NCBI GenBank assembly: GCA_016795295.1
Contig: JAEUHP010000117.1
Coordinates: 1-55,669, forward strand
Direction of reading: 5' to 3'
Source of the DNA: Planctomycetota bacterium
GTDB taxonomy: Bacteria > Planctomycetota > UBA1135 > UBA2386
Length of the DNA: 55,669 nucleotides
The notes below the pieces were generated by a model, which saw only the letters and a program-made list of their open reading frames with translations, was not told the origin of the DNA and made no database searches. Positions within the stretch are counted from its first letter, which is position 1. Every line of letters begins with the position of its first letter. The translations under genes and the position numbers were made by a program. This document shows, in pieces, positions 1 to 8,038 of the stretch.

Positions 1-1527
1 CCAAAATCGCATGCGGTTTGCTGGCATCGGGACGCCTACACGCCAGGCGGGCTGCGAAGTGACGCCGGGGCCAGCCCGTTCTCCGTACACCACCGGCAAG
101 GCAGCCGGGGTGCCATTGTCGTACAGATCCTTTACGCTCACCTCGGTGGGCAGTACCACACCGAACCGGCCTGCCTCCCAGTACGGCACCTGCAGTGGTG
201 TTGTGCTGTTGTGCTTCTTGATCGTGACGTTCCTTGGCGTCAGTGCCTGGTACGTCGAATTGCTGCCTGAACCCGCGGCGTAGTAAGAGTAGAATGCCCC
301 GGGGTTCCCTACGCGGAAGCCGGTGACCGGGTCCTCCTCCAACCGCAGCAAGAACTGGTCGAAGTGGTTGGGGCCACCCATGGTGCCTCCCATCGCTAGG
401 TTCCGATTGTGTCCAGTGAAGAACGCAGCCGCAGCGTGGGGCACGTGGCCCATGCAGTCGAGGGTGGGCTGCGGGGCACCCGGGGGAGTGACCTTGACGT
501 GCGCGAACCAGAGGTGGTTCGGCACAAGATTGAAGCCGAAATTGAAGAGCGGCGCCCACGAAGGAATGCCCTGGTGGGGATCACCGAGCAGACCCGGATA
601 CTGCGTCCGGTGCCCCGAACTCGGCGGCGGGTCCTGGCAATACATGCCGGTCCAGGCAAAGGTGTTCGACCCGGTGAAGGCCGAAGGTGCCCCCGGCAAC
701 TGCGAGAGCTGCTGCTTCATGCTTTCCATCAGCCGACGAACGTGGTCCGGCGACAGTGGATCATCGCCTTCTGGCGCAGGCTCGACCGGCGCCGTGCCAC
801 TCGACTGGAAGCCGTAGCTGTCGCCGTGCGAATTCACCATGGGCAGCGGCCATTGGAAGCTCATGATCGCTGCCGTCCAGCCGCCCTGGGCCAGGATGTC
901 GAGCGTGGTGATCGGGTCCGTGTAGACCCAGGCTCCGGAAGGTTGGGCACCAATGCTGTTCAGGCGCAGCCATTCGCGCAACTGCCACAGAGCAGCCGGC
1001 GAGTTAGCCGTCGCCGACTGCACCGCCTGGCGGAAGGCGTCCGCCCCTGCAGCAAAGGCCTCGCAGTTGTCGTAGAAATGGCCCTGGAGTGGTGTCGATG
1101 GTGTGAACATCGCCCGCCGGTTGGCGACACTCATGCCCGCCAGGCGGCTGTAAGACTGGGAGACCCCCACCGCCATGTCGTTGAACAGGCCACCGGCCCC
1201 ACGGATCCACGAGAGTTCCCCCTTCGCTGCCTTGCAGGCCACTTGGATGAACAGCAGCGCGTCGCGCGCCTGCTCGTAGCCGAGCGCATACCACGCCGCC
1301 GTCTCGGATTGCGCCTCGATGTGCGGCATGCCGTGGTCGTCCCGATACACGGTCGCCTGGTTCGAAGGCGTCTGCCCAACCGCTAGCGCGGTGAGCCAAG
1401 CGGTACAGAGGACTTCACGGCGCCACCGGAGGTACCCCCCCCCCGGACGCTTGCCAACGCTGGCCTGAGCCGCGCATACCGCAGCACCCGCCAGCCCAGA
1501 CCACATACGACCTGCGAGCTTCTTCAT
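1..1527 (-). CDS. penicillin acylase family protein, secreted, 3' end beyond window
   Basis: Penicillin amidase (PF01804) family N-terminal-nucleophile hydrolase. Members hydrolyse amide bonds of beta-lactams, acyl-homoserine lactones or N-acyl amino acids in the periplasm or outside the cell; the substrate cannot be told here. Only the first 509 residues are in the window and the frame leaves the left edge without a stop. The alpha-chain opening YRDDHGMPHIEA (about residues 58-69) is typical. The autoproteolytic Gly-Ser junction is in FTGSNTFAW, with Ser287 as the predicted nucleophile. Further family blocks are NHLWFAHV and FTGHNRNLAMGGTMGG. The ATG at 1527 has GGGAAGG five bases upstream. 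Residues 1-55 hold two hydrophobic stretches separated by a run of ten G (codons 28-31), so the true signal peptide is unclear and the tract could change frame by slippage. Codon use is less G+C-biased than in most neighbours. Confidence 0.85.
   Translation of the reverse strand, partial: MKKLAGRMWSGLAGAAVCAAQASVGKRPGGGYLRWRREVLCTAWLTALAVGQTPSNQATVYRDDHGMPHIEAQSETAAWYALGYEQARDALLFIQVACKAAKGELSWIRGAGGLFNDMAVGVSQSYSRLAGMSVANRRAMFTPSTPLQGHFYDNCEAFAAGADAFRQAVQSATANSPAALWQLREWLRLNSIGAQPSGAWVYTDPITTLDILAQGGWTAAIMSFQWPLPMVNSHGDSYGFQSSGTAPVEPAPEGDDPLSPDHVRRLMESMKQQLSQLPGAPSAFTGSNTFAWTGMYCQDPPPSSGHRTQYPGLLGDPHQGIPSWAPLFNFGFNLVPNHLWFAHVKVTPPGAPQPTLDCMGHVPHAAAAFFTGHNRNLAMGGTMGGPNHFDQFLLRLEEDPVTGFRVGNPGAFYSYYAAGSGSNSTYQALTPRNVTIKKHNSTTPLQVPYWEAGRFGVVLPTEVSVKDLYDNGTPAALPVVYGERAGPGVTSQPAWRVGVPMPANRMRFW
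1435..1444. repeat. homopolymeric tract, ten C (+) / ten G (coding strand)
   Basis: Uninterrupted run of ten identical bases inside the N-terminal coding region of the penicillin acylase gene (codons 28-31, Pro-Gly-Gly-Gly). The present length keeps the ATG at 1527 in frame with the catalytic domain. A gain or loss of one base would end translation early. Such tracts mediate phase variation in other bacteria; whether this one does is inference. It is also a place where sequencing errors are likely. Confidence 0.8.
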
Positions 1528-1711
1528 CGGAACCTTCCCGCGCAAAGAGAGCAACCCACAACCCGTCGTCCAGGTCCAATCCTGAGCAACAGAATGGAAA
1601 CGGTCCCACGAGCTGGTGCCGCCGTCAACCCCCTCCCTCACACCGATCGCCACCATCACCCGCCGGCAGGCCCAACCTCGACGCGAAGCAGGGTCGCCCC
1701 CCACCCCACCC

Positions 1712-3850
1712 CTACACCGGCTTCTCCGCCCTGCTCAGCCACTCCAGATACACCGCATTGCCCCCCGCCGCCGCCACCACCTCCGCCCGGCGCTGCCCCC
1801 AGAACCCCTCCAGCCCCACCGCGCGCAGCGGCTTCGCCGCCAACAGCGCGAACGCACTGTTCGCCGGCGACTGCCGGAAGAACTCGGCCACCGTCCGCGC
1901 GTGCTCCTTCGGCACCGGCGAACCCAGCTGCGCCAGCACACACAACCCCGACGCATACAGCCAGAACCCCGGCTGCCAGCGCGGCTCCTGCAGCGGCAGA
2001 CTCTGCAGCCACTGCACGATGTAGCGCAGCCCGTAGAGCCGGTCCTTGGGCATCCCGCCGGCCAGCGTCACCGCCAGCGCCGCGTGCTGCCCGAGCCCTT
2101 CGAGGTAGCGCGCCCAGAACGCCGAGTCACCGACCGGCGGCTGGTGGTCCGCAGGCCCGCCGAGCACTGGCCACAGCTCCCGCATCAACTGCAGCACCAT
2201 GCTGCCCAGGTCGGCCGCCGTGCCTTCGGCGGCGGCGTGGCCGATGCGCGCCTTCTGCGCGCAGGCGTAGGCCCACCGATCGATGCGCCGCTGCTCGCCG
2301 TCGACACGCAGCGTGCCGGTGACCAGGATCGTCTGCGCCCGCTCGCGGTCGCCGAGCTGCATCGCCAACTGGTCCTCCGGCCACGGCCGCCCGACCAGCG
2401 CCCAGCCGCCGCTTTCGACCAGCGGCAGCGCCGCGGTGCCGCGGTGCGGCGTCGACAGCCAGACGTGTTCGGCCAGGAACAGCGGCACGCTGCGCACCAA
2501 GCGGCCCAACTCTTCTTCGCGGCCCGATTCGACCTTCGGCTGGCCGTCGACGCACAGGCCGAGGAACAGCACCTGGCGCGCCTCCGGACCCTTCTGCGGC
2601 ATCAGCCAGTGCGGCTCGTCGAGGCCGGCGAACCAGCACGGGCGTTCGAAGCGGTAGAGGCCGATGCGCGGCTGGGCCCCGGGGTTGGCCAGCGGCGGCA
2701 GTTTGGCGAGGCGCATGCGGTCGAACTCGGCGGTGAACGGCTGCAGCGCCTCCCCCACCATCTGCCCGTAGTGCAGGTACATCTGGTGCAGCAACTGCTC
2801 GCCGCGCTCGTGCTGCTGGTTCGCCGCCAGGAACTGCAGCAGCAGCACCCCGATGTGCGGGTGATGGCGGCCCGGCACGAAGCGCGGCGCCACCAGTTCG
2901 GCGAACAGTTCGCGCTGGTTCGCCGCGGCCAGGTCGTTGGCCGCCATCACCAGGGCATCGCTCTGGTCGGGGGCCTTGGCCAGCGCGTCGCGCAGCAGGG
3001 TGCCGGCGGTCGCAGGGTCCGACTGCTGCAGCAGCCAGCGCGAAAGCCACAGCTGCGGCCGCCACGAGTCCGGCAGCGCGCACAGTTTGTCGAGTTCGGC
3101 GCGGTAGCCGGCATCGCCCACGGCGCGGTGGCGCAGCTGCAGGTAACCGTGCACCGCGTCGGCGTGGTTCGGGTCGCGCTGCACGGCCTGCCAGAGCAGG
3201 CTCTCGGCGCGCGCGGCATCGCCGCGCTGTTCGGCCAGCATGGCCAGCCCAACCTGGGCACTCGGCGAACCGGGCCGCTTCTGCAGCAGTTCGTTGAGGG
3301 TGAACTCGGCGGCGTCGAGGTCGCCGGCATCGCGCTGCACGATCGCCAGGAGCGGCAGGCTGCGCTCCGGCTCCTTGTCGATCACGGCCAGGCGATTGGC
3401 GGCGGCGACCAGGTCGTTGGCGAAGCCCTGGCGCAGGCCTTCGACCAGCACGGCAGTCAGGCGCTCGGGGTCGTTGCCGTGGGCCTTGAGCAGTTCGGGC
3501 AGCACTTCCTTGCGGTATTGGTCCCGCGGCAGGCGCACGCGGCGGCCGAACGCATCGGTGGCTTCCACGTAAGGCAGCGGCTCGGGCGCAGCGGGCGCGG
3601 GGTGCTGGGCTGGTGCCCCGGTGGCGGCTGCCTGGGCCGGTGCTGCCGGCTGGGCTGGTGCGGCGGGCTGGGCTGGTGCTTGGGCTGGGCCGGACGCCGG
3701 CGCCGCCGATGCTTCGGGGGCCGCGGCGGGAGCCGGCGCAGGCGCATTGGTGGCCGCCTTGGCCGGAGACGGCGAAGCAGCAGGACCGGCAGGAACCGCG
3801 GGAGAACCGGCTTCACCCGGCTTCTTCTTCAGAAAGTCGAACAAACCCAT
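1712..3850 (-). CDS. TPR-containing protein with Pro/Ala-rich N-terminal linker
   Basis: Unrecognised 712-residue protein, probably cytoplasmic. The chosen start gives MGLFDFLKKKPGE, an amphipathic opening common in bacterial helper proteins. It is followed by a low-complexity Ala/Pro/Gln linker (about residues 18-90) built on a six-residue repeat encoded by 18-base units. Residues from about 110 to 330 are helical and TPR-like (for example GNDPERLTAVLVEGL and GDAARAESLLWQAVQRDPNH). The C-terminal half, about 390-712, is a conserved-looking globular region with many Trp residues and no motif I recognise. An upstream in-frame start would add 27 residues that look like noncoding DNA. It lies divergently from the aminotransferase gene with 128 bases between the two starts. 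A role in protein-protein scaffolding is a guess from the TPRs only. Confidence 0.7.
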   Translation of the reverse strand: MGLFDFLKKKPGEAGSPAVPAGPAASPSPAKAATNAPAPAPAAAPEASAAPASGPAQAPAQPAAPAQPAAPAQAAATGAPAQHPAPAAPEPLPYVEATDAFGRRVRLPRDQYRKEVLPELLKAHGNDPERLTAVLVEGLRQGFANDLVAAANRLAVIDKEPERSLPLLAIVQRDAGDLDAAEFTLNELLQKRPGSPSAQVGLAMLAEQRGDAARAESLLWQAVQRDPNHADAVHGYLQLRHRAVGDAGYRAELDKLCALPDSWRPQLWLSRWLLQQSDPATAGTLLRDALAKAPDQSDALVMAANDLAAANQRELFAELVAPRFVPGRHHPHIGVLLLQFLAANQQHERGEQLLHQMYLHYGQMVGEALQPFTAEFDRMRLAKLPPLANPGAQPRIGLYRFERPCWFAGLDEPHWLMPQKGPEARQVLFLGLCVDGQPKVESGREEELGRLVRSVPLFLAEHVWLSTPHRGTAALPLVESGGWALVGRPWPEDQLAMQLGDRERAQTILVTGTLRVDGEQRRIDRWAYACAQKARIGHAAAEGTAADLGSMVLQLMRELWPVLGGPADHQPPVGDSAFWARYLEGLGQHAALAVTLAGGMPKDRLYGLRYIVQWLQSLPLQEPRWQPGFWLYASGLCVLAQLGSPVPKEHARTVAEFFRQSPANSAFALLAAKPLRAVGLEGFWGQRRAEVVAAAGGNAVYLEWLSRAEKPV

Positions 3851-3978
3851 GGCAGTGTCGCGAGCATGCGGCAGGAGCTGCCGCAGAGCAACCGTACACC
3901 ACCTCGGGCCGGGTGGGGCCCGCCGAACCACGGCGTGGCGACTGCGCCCGACCGCACCGGGCGGCTACAGTCCAGGAG

Positions 3979-5238
3979 ATGGACCATCGCCCCCTCGACG
4001 TGGCCGCCGTGCGCAACCAGTTCCCCGGCCTGCTACGCCAGCACGGCGACCAGCCGGTGGTGTTCTGCGACGGCCCCGCCGGCAGCCAGGTGCCGGCCCG
4101 GGTCGCCGCGGCCATGGCCGACTACCTGCTGCACCAGAACGCCAACCACGGCGGACACTTCGCCACCTCGATCGCCACGGATGCCATGGTCGCCGAAGCG
4201 CGCAAGGCCGGCGCGGACCTGTTCGGCGCCGACGATCCGGAGGAAGTGGTGTTCGGCGCGAACATGACCACCCTGACCTTCCACCTGGCGCACGCGCTGG
4301 CCCGCACCTGGCGCCGCGGCGAAGAGATCGTGGTCACCGACAGCGACCACGACGCGAACGTGACCCCCTGGGTGCGCGCTGCGCAGAGCGCTGGCTGCAC
4401 GGTGCGGCGCATCCCGGTCCGCCCCGACACCACACTCGACCTCGAAGTGGCCCGCACCCTGATCGGCCCACGCACCCGCTTGGTCGCCCTCGGCGCCGCC
4501 AGCAACCTGAGCGGCACCGTGCACCCGGTGGCCGCCTGCGCCGAACTCGCCCACCGGCACGGCGCCCTGGTGTTCGTCGACGCCGTGCACTACGCCGCCC
4601 ACCTGCGCATGGACGTGCGCAGCTTCGACGCCGACTTCGTCGCCTGCTCGGCCTACAAGTTCTGCGGGCCGCACCTGGGGCTGTTGTGGGGCCGGCGGCC
4701 GCTGCTGGAGGAGCTCGAGGCCGACAAGGTCCGGCCCGCCGCTGCGCACGGTGCCGAGAAGTGGCAGACCGGCACCGCGAACTTCGAAGCGATCGCCGGC
4801 TTCCTGGCCGCGGTGCAGTATCTGGCCGAACTCGGCCACGGCAATACGCCCGCACCGGGCAGCGACCGCCGGCGGTTGCTGACGGCGGCGTTCCACCGGA
4901 TTGCGCAGCACGAACGCACCCTGTGCCAACGCCTGCTGCAGGGCCTGGTGCGCCTGCCGGGCCTCCGCATCGTCGGCCTCACCGACCCGGAGCGGGCGCA
5001 GGAACGCTGCTCCACCGTGTCCCTGACCCACCCGCACCGAACCCCGGACCAGCTCGCCCGTGGCCTCGCGGCCGCCGGCGTCTACGCCTGGTCCGGCCAT
5101 TCCTATGCGGTGGCGCTGGTCGGAGCCCTGGGGCTGTTGCCCGACGGCGTCTTGCGCCTGGGGCTCCTGCACTACCACACCGAAGCCGAGGTGGACCGGG
5201 TGGTGGCGACCCTGGGCGGGCTGCTGCAGGGGCCCTAG
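3979..5238 (+). CDS. class V aminotransferase, cysteine desulfurase-like
   Basis: PLP-dependent fold-type I enzyme of the aminotransferase class V/cysteine desulfurase group, 419 residues, cytoplasmic. It is closest in pattern to the CsdA-like subfamily known as VC1184-type rather than to housekeeping IscS or SufS. Visible motifs are NMTTLTFHLAHALA, DSDHDANVTPW, the aspartate that pairs with the PLP ring nitrogen in FVDAVHYA, and the Schiff-base lysine Lys227 in SAYKFCGPH. No Fe-S scaffold, suf or isc gene is nearby, so a role in general sulfur transfer is uncertain; it might act as a selenocysteine/cysteine lyase or an aminotransferase on another substrate. The ATG is preceded directly by AGGAG, too close to be an ideal ribosome site. 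Confidence 0.85.
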   Translation: MDHRPLDVAAVRNQFPGLLRQHGDQPVVFCDGPAGSQVPARVAAAMADYLLHQNANHGGHFATSIATDAMVAEARKAGADLFGADDPEEVVFGANMTTLTFHLAHALARTWRRGEEIVVTDSDHDANVTPWVRAAQSAGCTVRRIPVRPDTTLDLEVARTLIGPRTRLVALGAASNLSGTVHPVAACAELAHRHGALVFVDAVHYAAHLRMDVRSFDADFVACSAYKFCGPHLGLLWGRRPLLEELEADKVRPAAAHGAEKWQTGTANFEAIAGFLAAVQYLAELGHGNTPAPGSDRRRLLTAAFHRIAQHERTLCQRLLQGLVRLPGLRIVGLTDPERAQERCSTVSLTHPHRTPDQLARGLAAAGVYAWSGHSYAVALVGALGLLPDGVLRLGLLHYHTEAEVDRVVATLGGLLQGP

Positions 5239-5290
5239 ACCGGGGCTACGGCCTGTTCCGGCTTCGCAGTGGCGGCCGCTCTGCGTATAG

Positions 5291-7408
5291 ATGCGCGCCA
5301 TGATCCGACCCCTGCTCGCCCTGTGCGCCGCCGTCTGCCTCCTGCCCGACGAAGGGCAATGGCTCCCGACCCAGGTCCGGGAGATGGACTGGGACGCGCT
5401 CAAGGCGCGTGGCATGGTGCTGACCAAGGACGAGTTCTGGCATCCCGAGCGGGGCGGCGTGCTGTCGGCGACCGTGCAGATCAATGGCTGCACCGCGTCG
5501 TTCTGCTCGCCCGACGGGCTCTTGGTGACCAACCACCATTGTGGCTTCGGCGCAGTGGCCGATCTCAGCACGCCCGAGCACAACCACCTGCGCGACGGGT
5601 TCGCCGCGCAAGAGCGGCAGGCCGAACTGCCGGCACCGGGCATGGTCGCGTCGGTGCTGAAGCGCATCGAAGACGTGACCGCGGTGGTGCACGAAGCGCA
5701 GCAGAAGGCCAAGGACGACCTCGACCGCGCGGCCATCACCCAGGCGACCTTGAACCGACTGGTGCGCGAGGCCGAGCGCCGCGAGGCGAACACCAAGTGT
5801 TCGGTGGCGAGTTTCCTGGAGGGCAAGGAATACCACCTCTACTACCGCACCCAGATCCGCGACGTGCGCCTGGTCTACGCGCCGCCGCGCGCGATCGGCG
5901 AGTTCGGCGGCGAAACCGACAACTGGGAGTGGCCGCGGCACACCGGCGACTTCACGTTCTTCCGCGCCTACGTGGCGCCGGACGGTGCGGTGCGCGAGCA
6001 CCACGCCGAGAACGTGCCGTTCCATGCGGAGCACTGGCTGCGGGTGTCGACCGACGGCGTGGCCGAGGGCGATCTGGCAGTCGTGATGGGCTACCCGGGC
6101 AACACCCAGCGCTACAAGTCGAGCCGCGCCGTGGCGACCCGCGAAGGCTACGTCTATCCCAAGCGCGACGCGGTGCTGACCGCGGCGATCGCGGCGCTCG
6201 AGGCCGCCGGCCGCACCAGCGAGCAGAAGGCCCTGGACGTGGCGAGCCGGATCAAGAGCCTGGCCAACGTGCAGAAGAACGCCCGCGGCATGGTGTTCGG
6301 CCTCAAGAACAACGGCACCGTGGCGCGCAAGCTGCGCGAAGAGGCCGAGTTCCGCACTTGGCTCGCCGGCGAGCCCGCGCGCGCCGAGCGCTGGGGCCGC
6401 GTGCTCGACGAACTGCTGGCGATGGACGAGGCCGAGGCCAACACCATCGAGAAGGACACGCTGCTCGGCTTCCTCAACATGCTCGGCGACGAAGTGCCGT
6501 TGTTCGCCGGCCTGCTCGAAGCCTGCGCCGCGAGCCAGGCCGACCCGGACGGCAAGGTGCCCGCCCGGCTGCTGAAGGCGCTGGGCAGCGAGCAGCTCAC
6601 CACCGACCTCGAATTGCTGCAGTGGCCGCTGCTGCGCATCCTGCTGGGCGAGTTCGGCGCGGTGTCCGCGGCCCAGCGCCTGCGCGGCACCGAAGGTCTG
6701 CGCGACGCCGCCGCCGTGGATTCGGTGCTCGCCGGCTCGCGCATGGCCGACGCCCGCGTGCGCAGCGAACTGTTCGCCGGCGGCAAGGCGGCGATCGCCC
6801 AGAGCGACGACCCGTTGGTGGTGCTGGCGCGCGGCTTGGCCGAGGAGCGCCTCGAAGCGCAACAACGCAACCGCAAACGCCAGGGACAGAACCTCGACGT
6901 CGGCCGGCGCTGGATCGAGGCGCAGGAAGCGTTCCGCGGCAAGGCGTTCTACCCCGATGCGAACAGCACCCTGCGCGTGTCGATCGCCCAGGTGAAGGGT
7001 TACGTGCCGCGCGACGGCCTGGTAGCGAAGCCGATGACCACGGTCGCCGGCCTCCTGCAGAAGGAGAGCGGCAAGGAGCCGTTCGCCAACCCGCCGGCGC
7101 TGCTGGCAGCGGCCAAGGACCGGCTCGCGAGCCGCTGGGTGGCGAAGAACCTCGGCGACGTGCCGGTGTGTTTCCTGATCGACGGCGACACCACCGGCGG
7201 CAACTCGGGCTCGCCGGTGATCGACGGCCGCGGCCGGCTGATCGGGCTCAACTTCGACCGCGTGTTCGAGGCGGTGGCCGGCGACTTCGGTTGGAACGCC
7301 GAACGTTCCCGCAACGTGGTCTGCGACATCCGCTACGTGCTGTGGGTGGTCGAGTCGGTGTGCCCGTGCCCGGCGCTGCTGGCCGAGCTGGGTGCTGCGC
7401 CGCGCTGA
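5291..7408 (+). CDS. S46 family dipeptidyl peptidase, DPP11-like specificity residue
   Basis: Serine exopeptidase of MEROPS family S46 (DPP7/DPP11), which removes dipeptides from free N termini in the periplasm. The 705 residues match the usual family length. A signal peptide is visible (MIRPLLALCAAVCLL, if the second Met at 5300 is the start). The NHHCG block with the catalytic histidine is at about 81-85, the TDNWEWPRHTGDF block with the catalytic aspartate near 215, and the nucleophile is Ser639 in GGNSGSPV. Eighteen residues after that serine is Arg657. In the family this position is Gly in DPP7 (hydrophobic P1) and Arg in DPP11 (Asp/Glu at P1), so a preference for acidic P1 residues is inferred. 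The gene stands alone, with a convergent gene downstream. Confidence 0.92.
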   Translation: MRAMIRPLLALCAAVCLLPDEGQWLPTQVREMDWDALKARGMVLTKDEFWHPERGGVLSATVQINGCTASFCSPDGLLVTNHHCGFGAVADLSTPEHNHLRDGFAAQERQAELPAPGMVASVLKRIEDVTAVVHEAQQKAKDDLDRAAITQATLNRLVREAERREANTKCSVASFLEGKEYHLYYRTQIRDVRLVYAPPRAIGEFGGETDNWEWPRHTGDFTFFRAYVAPDGAVREHHAENVPFHAEHWLRVSTDGVAEGDLAVVMGYPGNTQRYKSSRAVATREGYVYPKRDAVLTAAIAALEAAGRTSEQKALDVASRIKSLANVQKNARGMVFGLKNNGTVARKLREEAEFRTWLAGEPARAERWGRVLDELLAMDEAEANTIEKDTLLGFLNMLGDEVPLFAGLLEACAASQADPDGKVPARLLKALGSEQLTTDLELLQWPLLRILLGEFGAVSAAQRLRGTEGLRDAAAVDSVLAGSRMADARVRSELFAGGKAAIAQSDDPLVVLARGLAEERLEAQQRNRKRQGQNLDVGRRWIEAQEAFRGKAFYPDANSTLRVSIAQVKGYVPRDGLVAKPMTTVAGLLQKESGKEPFANPPALLAAAKDRLASRWVAKNLGDVPVCFLIDGDTTGGNSGSPVIDGRGRLIGLNFDRVFEAVAGDFGWNAERSRNVVCDIRYVLWVVESVCPCPALLAELGAAPR

Positions 7409-7447
7409 GTCGCCCCGGCTCGCGACGCGCCCGCCCCGGCACCGCCG

Positions 7448-8038
7448 TCACGCGCCGCCGGTGGCGGCGGCCGCGCCGCGGAAGCTGCGTTCGACCTCGG
7501 GGTCGTAGATCACCACGTCCGGCAGTTCGCGGTAGCGGCCGTCCAGATCCATGCCGAAGCCGAGCACGAACTCGTCGGGAATCTCGAAACCCGTGTAGTC
7601 GAGCGGCACCTCGACCACCCGCCGCGACGGCTTGCTCAGCAGTGTCGCCACGCGGCAACTGCGGGCGCCGTCGCCGAGGAACCGCGCGCGCAGGGCGGCG
7701 ATGGTGCGGCCGGTGTCGACGATGTCCTCCAGCAGCAGCACGTGCTGGCCTTGCACCGGGATGCGTTCCGCCCCGCTCACCGCCACCTGGCCCGAGCTGA
7801 CCGTACCGCGCCCGTACGACGAAGCGCGCACTTCGTACACCGGCAACTGCCCAGGCAGCACCTGCTGCAGCAGCCGGGCGAACGGGCGCGCGCCCTCGAT
7901 CACCGACACGAGGCAAGGCGGCGTCGTGGCACCTGCAGCCTGCAAATCGTCCTGGATCGCGCGTGCCAGTTCGTGCACGCGGCGCAGGATGGTGTCCCGG
8001 GAGAAGAGGACGCGGAACGGCGGATGGCTCGGACTCAC
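7448..8038 (-). CDS. hpt: hypoxanthine phosphoribosyltransferase
   Basis: Purine salvage enzyme that joins hypoxanthine or guanine to PRPP to make IMP or GMP in the cytoplasm. The 196-residue length fits the family. The PRPP-binding loop is LLLEDIVDTGRT (about residues 101-112). An N-terminal SVIEGARPFARLL block and the C-terminal YTGFEIPDEFVLGFGMD segment are typical of bacterial HPRT. The start is chosen as GTG at 8038 because the family N terminus begins there and because this GTG overlaps the TGA stop of the preceding secreted MBL gene in a GTGA arrangement, which suggests translational coupling. Its partner gene is functionally unrelated. Convergent with the S46 peptidase gene, only 39 bases away. 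Confidence 0.93.
   Translation of the reverse strand: MSPSHPPFRVLFSRDTILRRVHELARAIQDDLQAAGATTPPCLVSVIEGARPFARLLQQVLPGQLPVYEVRASSYGRGTVSSGQVAVSGAERIPVQGQHVLLLEDIVDTGRTIAALRARFLGDGARSCRVATLLSKPSRRVVEVPLDYTGFEIPDEFVLGFGMDLDGRYRELPDVVIYDPEVERSFRGAAAATGGA

Noticed and set aside
1004..1399. Minus-strand 131-codon frame in the first gene region
   Set aside because: It lies in a different frame from the continuous penicillin-acylase frame, which has family motifs throughout; a shadow.
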